DNA of 64,000 nt from Deltaproteobacteria bacterium (GTDB lineage Bacteria; Myxococcota_A; Polyangia; Polyangiales; JADJMO01). Positions 28,173 to 35,819 of this stretch are shown here, piece after piece. The stretch covers positions 62,001 to 126,000 of the forward strand of contig JANYDK010000121.1 in assembly GCA_025363655.1 (NCBI GenBank). Direction: 5' to 3'. The translations under genes and the position numbers were made by a program. Positions within the stretch are counted from its first letter, which is position 1. Each line of letters begins with the position of its first letter. Under the pieces are notes generated by a model, which made no database searches, was not told where the DNA came from, and worked only from the letters and a program-made list of their open reading frames with translations.

Positions 28173-29024
28173 TCAGAGACAGGCCCCGTTGGTAGCCCCA
28201 GGAGTGCCATTCTGTTCGCAAAAATCAGCGGTATTGTCGTTGCTGTCGGCGGCGCCGGGCCGGCGTCCGAGTGTATGACCGACCGCTGTCGGCAGAGGGC
28301 GTGGGGCGGCTTCGCTCGTCGCCTTCGGAGCCGTCGTCGGCGCTGGAATCGCGGCGCCCCAGCCGAGCACGTCGAGGAGCGTCGTCGTCGCGCCGACGTC
28401 GACGAGCTGCACCGAGCCCGCGGTGTTGTCGAGACCCCACTTGGAGATGCCGACGGTCTCATCGACATGCGGCGCGGTGAAGATCTTCGAGACCGAAGCG
28501 CCGCCGACGACCCAGAGACCGCTCGCCGGAATGATCGCGCCGGCGCCGGAGATCGCGACCTCGCCGGTGACCTTGCCGGTGCTGTCGACGAGCCGCAGGT
28601 GGAGCGTCTCGAGCGAGGTCCCGACCGGGCCGCGCAGCTCGACGTACTCGACCGCGTCCCCCGAGATGTCGCGATCGACGTAGATCTCCTCGACGCGAAC
28701 GGCGGTGACCGGCGCAGCATCGCTGGAGACGTCTTTCGCAGCGTCGGGCGCGGCGTCCGCCGTCGTGTCTGCGCTCGTGTCGGACACTGCATCAGGGCCG
28801 CCATCGGTCGCCCCATCGGACGTCGTGGCGGTGTCGGTCGCATCGGTCGCATCGGTCGCATCGACCGCGCTCGCGTCGACGGCGCCATCGACCGCGCTCG
28901 CGTCGAGAGCATGCGTGTCGCCACCGCCATCGGTAAGCGTCGTGCCGCCCGAATCGTCACTGGCTGCACAGGCGCTGACCACGAGCGCCGACGCCACAAA
29001 CATAACCATACGATGCATCTTCAT
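28173..29024 (-). CDS. lipoprotein with lamin-tail-like (LTD) domain
   Basis: This 283-residue lipoprotein has signal MKMHRMVMFVASALVVSAC (Cys19) and an 85-residue Asp/Ala/Thr/Ser-rich spacer with short repeats (DASAVDGAVDASAVDATDAT). The C-terminal domain of about 175 residues matches lamin-tail domains: GDAVEYVELRGPVGTSLETL with the typical LGRRPGAADSNDNTADF and GTPGATN ending. LTDs occur in bacterial surface proteins and extracellular nucleases. The ATG has GAGG upstream. It follows the OB-fold-like lipoprotein gene by 14 bp in one operon. Confidence 0.82.
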   Translation of the reverse strand: MKMHRMVMFVASALVVSACAASDDSGGTTLTDGGGDTHALDASAVDGAVDASAVDATDATDATDTATTSDGATDGGPDAVSDTSADTTADAAPDAAKDVSSDAAPVTAVRVEEIYVDRDISGDAVEYVELRGPVGTSLETLHLRLVDSTGKVTGEVAISGAGAIIPASGLWVVGGASVSKIFTAPHVDETVGISKWGLDNTAGSVQLVDVGATTTLLDVLGWGAAIPAPTTAPKATSEAAPRPLPTAVGHTLGRRPGAADSNDNTADFCEQNGTPGATNGACL

Positions 29025-29038
29025 TCCCAGCCTCGATT

Positions 29039-30073
29039 TCAAGGCTTGGTGATGTCGGCGCCGGTGCGCGGGTAGAGCTCGAGGTACTTGGTCGGCACGC
29101 CGGCGTCGGCGGCGGAGGGGATGAAGACCCCGAAGACGCCGACGATCGACGTGAAGTTGATCTTGGTCCCGCCGGTGAAGCCGAGCCCTGCGAATGTGCC
29201 GCCGGGGAGAAAGAACGGGCTCAAGCTGACGACGCTCGAGGTGCCGGCGTCGGTGCCCGCGTCGAAACCGCCGGTGGTGTAGATGCCGAACGTCTCGGTC
29301 GAGACCGAAGTCGGCGTGCCGGAGATGCCGGTGAGCTTCACCAGCACCGGGCCGTACGTCGTCTCGTAGGCGGCGACGGAGTTGAGATCGCTCAGCGTCG
29401 CATCGACGGGGACGACCGTGCCGGTGCCCGTCTTCTTGATGCAACCGCGGAGCAAATCGTTGACCTCGAGGAGGATCTCGTTCTGCCCGCCGACGTTGTA
29501 GCGCCAGCCATAGCCAGCGGTGTCGACCTTGTCGCCGACGGCGATGCCGGTGAAGTGCGTGCCGCCCGCGGCCGAGACGAAGATCTTGATTGCGTGGTGT
29601 GCGGCGGTGCCGAGTGACGTGTAGCTGGTCGCGTCGGCGAGGAAGATTTGGCAGGCCTTGCCGGCGCTGCATCCGCCCTGCGAGACCGCCGTGACGTACG
29701 CGCCCGAGACCCAGTCGAACGCCGGCTTGGTGGCGCTCGCGGTCCAGATGGCGTCGATCGTCGTCGTCAGCGTGCCGGCCGGCTGCGCGTCGCACGTCGG
29801 CCAAGGCGCAGGCGCATCGGAGTCGCCGCTTCCACCGTCGGTGGTCGAGGTGTCAGCGGCGGTATCGGTGCCGACGAGCGTGTCGTCGACGTTGGTGTCG
29901 TCCTTCACGTCGGTCGCGGTGTCGGGCTTCGAAGTGTCGGTGCCGACGTCGCTCGTGGCATCGACGCCGGTGTCGGCCTGCGTGACCTCACCATCGGCTC
30001 CGCCGCATCCCGCGACGACACTGGCAAAGACGACTGCGAACAAAGAAGAGGCGCACGTTCCGCGAAAGAGCAT
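29039..30073 (-). CDS. lipoprotein with OB-fold-like domain
   Basis: The 344-residue lipoprotein has signal MLFRGTCASSLFAVVFASVVAGC (Cys23) and an Asp/Thr-rich spacer to about residue 95. The beta-rich domain after it alternates YVTAVSQ, CQIFLADATSY, IKIFVSAAGG and GIAVGDKVDTAGYGWRYN, a pattern like the OB-folds that accompany lamin-tail domains in secreted nucleases. No nuclease residues are seen. Next door is an LTD lipoprotein, so the pair may be two halves of a surface module. The fold call is inference. Confidence 0.68.
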   Translation of the reverse strand: MLFRGTCASSLFAVVFASVVAGCGGADGEVTQADTGVDATSDVGTDTSKPDTATDVKDDTNVDDTLVGTDTAADTSTTDGGSGDSDAPAPWPTCDAQPAGTLTTTIDAIWTASATKPAFDWVSGAYVTAVSQGGCSAGKACQIFLADATSYTSLGTAAHHAIKIFVSAAGGTHFTGIAVGDKVDTAGYGWRYNVGGQNEILLEVNDLLRGCIKKTGTGTVVPVDATLSDLNSVAAYETTYGPVLVKLTGISGTPTSVSTETFGIYTTGGFDAGTDAGTSSVVSLSPFFLPGGTFAGLGFTGGTKINFTSIVGVFGVFIPSAADAGVPTKYLELYPRTGADITKP

Positions 30074-30113
30074 GTGCGCTCTATACGAGAAACCGTGCGC
30101 CTCTGCATGGATT

Positions 30114-30136
30114 CGGCCAGGACGGATGCCTGGCCG
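30114..30136. repeat. 8-bp perfect hairpin between two lipoprotein genes
   Basis: CGGCCAGG and CCTGGCCG pair exactly around a 7-nt loop, 13 bp past the stop of the upstream (30150-31268) lipoprotein gene. It has no T-tract, so it is at best a weak or Rho-assisted terminator. Confidence 0.4.
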
Positions 30137-30149
30137 CCTCCGCTCGGAT

Positions 30150-31268
30150 TCAGTGCGGAATGATGTTCTCGAGATCGCTCTCCTTCGCGTCGACGAGCGT
30201 CTGGATGAGATCGGAGAGGTGCTTGTTCGACACCTTGGCGGTGACGGTCACCTTGCTGCCGTCGATCTCGAGGGTGGTCGCCTTGAGGTCGTCGGCGATG
30301 GCGGCGAGCGGCCCCTTCTTCAACTGACCGGCGAGCTGGTCGAGGCCTTCCTTGGCCTTCGCTTCGATCTTGTCGGAGTCGCCCTTGATCTGCGCGGCGG
30401 CCTTGCCCGAGAGCTCGGCGACGATCTTGAGCTCGACGGCGTCGCTCTTCTCGTTGAGCTCGACGGTGACGCTGTCGACGCCGTCTTTCTTCGAGGCGCC
30501 GTGGATGGCGACGAGGCGGCCTTCCTTCACGTCCCACGACGAGGAGACGTCGTTCGACTTCGCGAGCGTGCCGAAATCGTCGGCGTCTTCGGTGGCGACG
30601 AAGACGTTGGGCGTGACCATCCCGAGCAGGACCTTGTCCTTGCCCTGGATGTACGAGACGCCGTCGGCGTCCTTCTTCTTCATCGTCTCGCCGTTCTTCT
30701 CGCCGATCTTGCTGATCGTGCCGAGGACGTCCTTGCCGGCGAAATCACCGCCGATGCCGATGATGAAGTTCTTCTCGCCCTTCATGCACATGGCGATTTC
30801 GCGGATGTCCGCGCCCGGATCGATCTTCGCCTTCTTCAGGATGTCGAGGACCTCTTCGGCCTTCTCGCCGTCCTTGCCCTTCATCGCTTGCACCAGCTTG
30901 TCGTCGAGGCTGCCGACGTTCTTCTTGATCGCCGGCTCTTTGGCGATGCCGCCGACGTCGATGAAGATGGTGGCCATCTCGCACTTCTTCGGCATGTGCT
31001 TGAGCACGTCGCCGCGCGCGTAGGCCTTGCCGTCGCCGCCGCCCTTGTCGTCGTCGTCGTCGCCGTCCTTCGACTTCTTCTTGTCGTCGTCCTTCGACTT
31101 CTTGCCGTCGGACTCTTTGTCGTCGTCCTTCGACTTCTTCTTGTCGGTCTTCTTGTCGTCGTCTTTCTTGTCCGACGAGTCGTCCTTCTTCGGGCAACCG
31201 GCGATCGGCAACGTGAGCGCGAGCGCTCCCAACATCATCGCCCAGCGAGCCTTCTTCACGAACGTCAT
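30150..31268 (-). CDS. lipoprotein with Lys/Asp-rich linker and repeated alpha/beta domain
   Basis: A 372-residue lipoprotein: signal MTFVKKARWAMMLGALALTL ending IAGC (Cys25). A highly charged linker of alternating Lys and Asp runs (about residues 27-80) is followed by a domain of about 290 residues. That domain seems built of similar halves: CEMATIFIDVGGIAKEPAIK and GRLVAIHGASKKDGVDSVTV are beta-alpha segments of comparable pattern. GGAGGAG precedes the ATG. It is divergent from pilT with 110 bp between. No enzyme signature is visible. The linker could span the envelope by charge repulsion; function unknown. Confidence 0.7.
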   Translation of the reverse strand: MTFVKKARWAMMLGALALTLPIAGCPKKDDSSDKKDDDKKTDKKKSKDDDKESDGKKSKDDDKKKSKDGDDDDDKGGGDGKAYARGDVLKHMPKKCEMATIFIDVGGIAKEPAIKKNVGSLDDKLVQAMKGKDGEKAEEVLDILKKAKIDPGADIREIAMCMKGEKNFIIGIGGDFAGKDVLGTISKIGEKNGETMKKKDADGVSYIQGKDKVLLGMVTPNVFVATEDADDFGTLAKSNDVSSSWDVKEGRLVAIHGASKKDGVDSVTVELNEKSDAVELKIVAELSGKAAAQIKGDSDKIEAKAKEGLDQLAGQLKKGPLAAIADDLKATTLEIDGSKVTVTAKVSNKHLSDLIQTLVDAKESDLENIIPH

Positions 31269-31378
31269 GCGTCATCTCCTCCAGCAAAAAACCCGACAAG
31301 AACCGGTGCGGCGGCGATGGTAGCGCGATTTGCACGACCGCGCGCACCGTGGCTCGCCTCCGCTGCTAACCTGGACCG

Positions 31379-32512
31379 ATGAACGCCGGTCCGCCGAACG
31401 AGCTGAGGGTCACGCTTCACCAGCTGCTGAAGACGATGATCGACAAGGGGGCGAGCGACCTCCACATCACCACCGGCACGGCGCCGCTCCTCCGCATCGA
31501 CGGCTCGGTCGTGCCCCTCAAGCTCCCGCCGCTCTCGCCGCAAGACACCAAACAGCTCATTTACTCGGTGCTCACCGAGGAGCAGAAGGTGCACTTCGAG
31601 AAGAGCAACGAGCTCGATCTCTCGTTCGGCGTGAAGAACCTCTCCCGTTTCCGTTGCAACGTCTTCATGCAGCGCGGCGCCATCAGCGCAGCATTTCGCG
31701 CCATTCCGTTCAAGATTCTCTCGTTCGACGAGCTCGGGCTCCCGCCTGCCGTCCAAGACCTCTGCTTCAAGCCGCGCGGTCTCGTGCTCATCACCGGCGC
31801 CACCGGCTCCGGCAAGTCGACGACGCTGGCGTCGATCATCGACAAGATCAACACCGAGACGCGTCAGCACATCATGACGATCGAAGACCCGATCGAGTAC
31901 CTCCACCCGCACAAAATGTGCGTGGTGAACCAACGCGAGGTCGGTCAGGACACGGCGTCGTTCAAGACCGCGCTCAAGTACGTCCTCCGCCAAGACCCGG
32001 ACGTCGTCCTCCTCGGAGAAATGCGTGACCTCGAGACCGTCGAGGCGGCGCTCACCATCGCCGAGACCGGTCACTTGGTCTTCGCCACCCTCCACACCAA
32101 CTCGTGCGTGCAGACCATCAACCGCATCCTCGACGTCTTCCCGTCGAATCAGCAGCCGCAGATTCACGCGCAGCTCTCGTTCACGTTGCAAGGCGTCGTC
32201 TCGCAGGCGCTCTTGCCCAGGCTCGGTCAACCTGGTCGCTGCCTCGGCCTCGAGATCATGATCCCGAACCCCGCCATTCGAAACTTGATTCGCGAGGACA
32301 AGGTCCACCAGATCTATTCGCAGATGCAGGTCGGCCAAGAGAAGTACGGCATGCAGACGTTCAACCAGAGCCTCTTCAGCCTCTACACGCGCCGAATGGT
32401 GTCGCTCGAAGAGGCGATGGGTCGCTCGAGCGATCCGGACGAGCTGAAGTCGATGATCGATCGCGGCTCGGTGAGCTCGGCCGCCGGCGGAATGAACCGA
32501 CCTCGCTCTTGA
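31379..32512 (+). CDS. pilT: PilT-type twitching motility ATPase
   Basis: A 377-residue hexameric ATPase that retracts type IV pili. N-terminal PAS-like region includes GASDLHITTGTAPLLRIDG; Walker A is GATGSGKST, the Asp box is HIMTIEDPIEYL, Walker B is DVVLLGEMRD, and the His box is LVFATLHTNSC. The C-terminal AIRNLIRE motif, required for retraction, is present. Length is normal. It stands alone, without pilB or pilC, so it may be a paralogue of a main pilT elsewhere. The start ATG lacks a strong ribosome-binding site. Confidence 0.95.
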   Translation: MNAGPPNELRVTLHQLLKTMIDKGASDLHITTGTAPLLRIDGSVVPLKLPPLSPQDTKQLIYSVLTEEQKVHFEKSNELDLSFGVKNLSRFRCNVFMQRGAISAAFRAIPFKILSFDELGLPPAVQDLCFKPRGLVLITGATGSGKSTTLASIIDKINTETRQHIMTIEDPIEYLHPHKMCVVNQREVGQDTASFKTALKYVLRQDPDVVLLGEMRDLETVEAALTIAETGHLVFATLHTNSCVQTINRILDVFPSNQQPQIHAQLSFTLQGVVSQALLPRLGQPGRCLGLEIMIPNPAIRNLIREDKVHQIYSQMQVGQEKYGMQTFNQSLFSLYTRRMVSLEEAMGRSSDPDELKSMIDRGSVSSAAGGMNRPRS

Positions 32513-32575
32513 GCTTGGAAAACCGACTTTCGGTGGCACGGAAATAACTCCGCCGTCCCGCCAGTTGCGCTTCCG

Positions 32576-33382
32576 ATGGGGAGGATGCGGCGGGCGTTGC
32601 TGATGACGTTGACGACTGCTCTCGTCGGGACGTGCCTCGCGTCTTCGGCCTCTGCGCAGGAAGAACAAGAAGCGGAGCCGTCCGCAGCGGCTCCGCCCGA
32701 GCCTCCTCCGCCCGCACCTGAACCGCCTTCGCCACCCGAGCCCGAGCTCGTCTCCCTCGGCATCGTCTTTCATCGCGCGACGCTGACGCCGACCCTCGGC
32801 GCGTCACGTTTCTCTGGCGATGGCACCGACGCCACGGGCGGTGAGCATCACGAATCGGCGACCGGCGCTCAGCTCGGCATCCTCAGACCGAAGGTGCACG
32901 TCTACGATCTCGGCATCGACGTCGATTGGGACGCGTTTCACGGTGCGCTCTTCTTCGGCGTCGGCAAGACGTCCTCCGATGCCAACCCACACATCGCCGA
33001 CGCGCGCAGCATCTACGACCTCGACGACATCACCGTCTTCCGCGGCGGTCTCGAGCTCGGCACCTCGTATTGGATCGGCGATCACCTGCGCTGGATGGTG
33101 AGCGGCGTTTTCGGCTTCGAGTCGGTCTCGATGAGCTTGCCTGGGCTCACCAGCAAATGTGGCAAGAACAAGAAGAGCACCTGCGGCGCCACAGCGAGCA
33201 CACTTTTGCCGTGGATTCAGCCTCGGTTGTCGCTCGAGGTGCTGCTCGGCGACAAGACGGGAATCGGCGTCGGCGCGTATGTCGCGACCGACTTGCTACG
33301 TCCGCAAGACATCGAGACGGGCCTGACGCTCTCGCTCCGCGGAATCATCACCAGCAGGCCGACGCCGGCGCTCGCGTTCTGA
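32576..33382 (+). CDS. outer-membrane-type beta-barrel protein
   Basis: The 268-residue protein has a signal peptide (MRRALLMTLTTALVGTCLAS, ending SASAQ), a Pro/Glu-rich linker, and an alternating beta-strand region with glycines and aromatics (VHVYDLGIDVDWDAFHGAL, DHLRWMVSGVFGFES) ending in AF. This suggests a small outer-membrane barrel. Two ATGs (32576 and 32585) are possible; the first leaves a typical signal peptide. It follows pilT by 63 bp, but a functional link is unproven. Family not recognised. Confidence 0.65.
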   Translation: MGRMRRALLMTLTTALVGTCLASSASAQEEQEAEPSAAAPPEPPPPAPEPPSPPEPELVSLGIVFHRATLTPTLGASRFSGDGTDATGGEHHESATGAQLGILRPKVHVYDLGIDVDWDAFHGALFFGVGKTSSDANPHIADARSIYDLDDITVFRGGLELGTSYWIGDHLRWMVSGVFGFESVSMSLPGLTSKCGKNKKSTCGATASTLLPWIQPRLSLEVLLGDKTGIGVGAYVATDLLRPQDIETGLTLSLRGIITSRPTPALAF

Positions 33383-33403
33383 GCGGCGCGTCAGCGGTGT
33401 GAC

Positions 33404-33739
33404 TCAGTTCGGACGAAGCTTGGGGTTCAGCTGCGCCGCGGGGGCCTGCGTGAAGCTGCCGATGGCGCCCGGTTTCGCGGCTGCCGACGCCGCGCCCTCG
33501 TTGCTGCTGCCCGGACGGGGCTCGACGGCGGCCTTCTCGGCGGCTTCGGCGGCGGCGCGCTCGGAGTCGTTCGGCCATGAGAGCCACCACACGATCATCG
33601 ACGCGAAGACGAGGATGCCGACGATGGGGAGCCACGTCGGCGACTTCGGCTCACCGAGGCGCGGGCCGTGGTGCGGGAGGTCGTCGCCCGGGACGTAGGC
33701 GTGCTCGTCGTGCCCGTCGGTGGGGTGCTCGGAAGACAT
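33404..33739 (-). CDS. small single-pass membrane protein
   Basis: A 111-residue protein with a His/Pro-rich N-terminus (HPTDGHDEHAYVPGDDLPHHG), one transmembrane helix (WLPIVGILVFASMIVWWLSW at about residues 50-70), and an Ala/Glu/Pro tail. ATG 33739 is chosen because homology-like composition begins there. Histidines near the membrane could bind metal or haem, but no recognised motif is present. Convergent with the beta-barrel gene. Confidence 0.6.
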   Translation of the reverse strand: MSSEHPTDGHDEHAYVPGDDLPHHGPRLGEPKSPTWLPIVGILVFASMIVWWLSWPNDSERAAAEAAEKAAVEPRPGSSNEGAASAAAKPGAIGSFTQAPAAQLNPKLRPN

Positions 33740-33835
33740 GAGGGCGCGAGTCTTCCCTCGGCGGCCATCCGCGGTCAATGCATAGTAAGGTTATGTGTGT
33801 GAGAGAGCCGGGAATGCCGATAGGTTGGCGGTCGC

Positions 33836-35776
33836 ATGGCCCCGCCCGACTCCGCGCCGCTCTCCCACGAACCGCCCTTCGTTCGCTCGAAGTGGCGCTT
33901 TCTCCCCGCGATTCTCATCTTCGTCGCGATCACCGGCGCAGCTGCGTTCTTCATCGTCCGCGCCGGGAAGGCGGTGAAGCCGCAGCGGGTGCTGATCGCG
34001 ATCGACGTCGGCGGCTACTGGTGGAACGGCTCGGCGGCGGCCGCCACCGTCTCGGATCGACTCGCGGCGCGGCTCTCCAAGCTCGGCTTCGACGTCGTCA
34101 AAGGCGGCGATCCCGAGGCGTCGAAGATCCTCGAGAAGTCGAAGTCGCTGCGTGAAGCGGCCGATCAACTGCACGCCGGCTTCCTCATCGAGGCGAAGAT
34201 CGTCCCCGAGATCATCAAGCACGACGTCGGCGGCGGCTACGTCGAGCTCCGCGTCGATTCCAAGGTGACGCTCACCTATGCCGGGGAAGCGCCGAAAGAG
34301 GTCGGTCACATCGTCTCGTTCTCCGGCGCCGCCGAGCTGAAAGAGGCGCGCAAGCTGATCGCCGATTCCGTCTCCGATCAGGCGATGGACGCGGTGATCG
34401 CCCCGATGGTGCAGCATCCGGCGATCGTCGAGATCACCAGCAAGCGTGCGACGAACGAGTCAGCGCTCCTCGCGCCCGCCGTCGAGTGGGTCGACCGGCG
34501 CGACAAGATCATGAAGAAGACGATGGAGTCCTACGACGCCGCCCGCGCCAAGCGCGTCGAGAGCGAGAAGGGGAACCCGCGACCGACGTTCCTCAGCGCT
34601 CCGAGCGCGCACGACGAGCTCGCCGGCGTCGGCCCCAAGGGCTTCCTCGCAAGCACCAACGACATTCGTCCGTTCTTCTTCCCCGAGACCGAACAGATGG
34701 GTTGGCTCGTGCAGCTCGAGGCAGTCGAGTGGCGCAAGGTCGACGCCGCCGTGGCCGCAGGAAGCGCCGGCGAGTTGCAGTGGAAGGGCTACAACATCTT
34801 CGGCTATCCGAGCTCGCAGGGCGATCGCGCGGTGCTCGTCGAAGATCTCTTCGGGCTCGCCAAGACCATCACCGTCGTCGACGCAGCGGGCGCAAAACCG
34901 CGTCGCATCAAGTTCGATCCGGAGCATCGCTTCATCGATCCGAAGCTCTCGCCAGGCGGGAAATTCGTGGCCACTTGGGATCGCTCGTGCCCGAGCTGCG
35001 CCGGCGATCTCCTGGTGCTCGCCGCCGACACCGGCGCCGTGGTCTTCCAAGCCAACCGCGAAAACGGCGGCTTCGGCTCGTTCGCATGGCTCGACGATCA
35101 TCGCCTCGTCTTCGTCCACACGACGAGCGGCGACGACGCCGACGCCAAGCTCTTCCCGCGCCCGAAGCCGAAGGTCGAGCCGGGCAAAGATGGGAAAGAC
35201 GCGAAAAATGGGAAAAACGGGATCGACGCGCAGAAGGCGAAGCCCACCGCCGACGAGCTCACCGGCGGCTCCACCCTCGATCCCGAAGAGCAACCGAAGC
35301 TTCCCGCGGTCTCGGTGTGGACGCTCGACTGCGCTGCATCTCCAGCATCTGCAGCCGTGCTCGCCGAACCGATCGAGGTCCCACCGCTCGTCGGCGTCGA
35401 GACCCTCGCCGTGCAACCCGGTGGCAAGCTCGTCGTCTTCGGCAGCGGCCGCAGCAAGCTGACGTCGCTCGACATGACCACTGGCACCTTCGGCGAAATC
35501 GCCATCGAAGGCTTCGCGCGATGGCCCGCGTTCTCCCCCGACGGCAAGCTCATCGTCTTCGAACAACGCAACGACTACGTCGACAACGAGATCGCCCTCG
35601 TCCCCACGGCAGGCGGAAAAACGCTGAAATTGACGCTCAACGAAGCGAACGATCGCCTTCCCACGTTCTCGAGCGACGGACGCTTCGTCCTCTACGAGAC
35701 CATCGAAGAAGATCCGAATTTCCCCAAGACGCACAACCTCTCGTGGGTCGCATCGATACCGGTGCCGACGCCGTGA
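33836..35776 (+). CDS. membrane-anchored beta-propeller (WD40/PD40-like) protein
   Basis: A 646-residue protein with an uncleaved N-terminal membrane helix (FLPAILIFVAITGAAAFFIV) at about residues 22-41, a mixed alpha/beta region (about 50-250), then beta-propeller-type repeats. Typical blades are DPKLSPGGKFVATWDRS, ARWPAFSPDGKLIVFEQRN and LPTFSSDGRFVLYETIE, resembling TolB/PD40 repeats. A Lys/Gly/Asp linker (GKDGKDAKNGKNG) interrupts the propeller. It faces the periplasm, and the next gene, encoding an HEXXH membrane protein, follows after 43 bp. A binding or scaffolding role is inferred. Confidence 0.78.
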   Translation: MAPPDSAPLSHEPPFVRSKWRFLPAILIFVAITGAAAFFIVRAGKAVKPQRVLIAIDVGGYWWNGSAAAATVSDRLAARLSKLGFDVVKGGDPEASKILEKSKSLREAADQLHAGFLIEAKIVPEIIKHDVGGGYVELRVDSKVTLTYAGEAPKEVGHIVSFSGAAELKEARKLIADSVSDQAMDAVIAPMVQHPAIVEITSKRATNESALLAPAVEWVDRRDKIMKKTMESYDAARAKRVESEKGNPRPTFLSAPSAHDELAGVGPKGFLASTNDIRPFFFPETEQMGWLVQLEAVEWRKVDAAVAAGSAGELQWKGYNIFGYPSSQGDRAVLVEDLFGLAKTITVVDAAGAKPRRIKFDPEHRFIDPKLSPGGKFVATWDRSCPSCAGDLLVLAADTGAVVFQANRENGGFGSFAWLDDHRLVFVHTTSGDDADAKLFPRPKPKVEPGKDGKDAKNGKNGIDAQKAKPTADELTGGSTLDPEEQPKLPAVSVWTLDCAASPASAAVLAEPIEVPPLVGVETLAVQPGGKLVVFGSGRSKLTSLDMTTGTFGEIAIEGFARWPAFSPDGKLIVFEQRNDYVDNEIALVPTAGGKTLKLTLNEANDRLPTFSSDGRFVLYETIEEDPNFPKTHNLSWVASIPVPTP

Positions 35777-35790
35777 GCGGCGTTCGATCT

Positions 35791-35817
35791 CCAGTCCCTC
35801 CAGTCCCTCCAGTCCCT
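35791..35817 (+). repeat. three tandem copies of a 9-bp repeat before the HEXXH gene
   Basis: CCAGTCCCT occurs three times in tandem, ending three bases before the ATG of the next gene, exactly where a Shine-Dalgarno should be. No AGGAGG-like sequence is present there. Slippage of 9-bp units would alter spacing but not frame. Confidence 0.7.
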
Positions 35818-35819
35818 AG

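Noticed and set aside
30114-30136. Intrinsic terminator for the Lys/Asp lipoprotein gene
   Set aside because: Perfect stem but no following T-tract; reported only as a hairpin.
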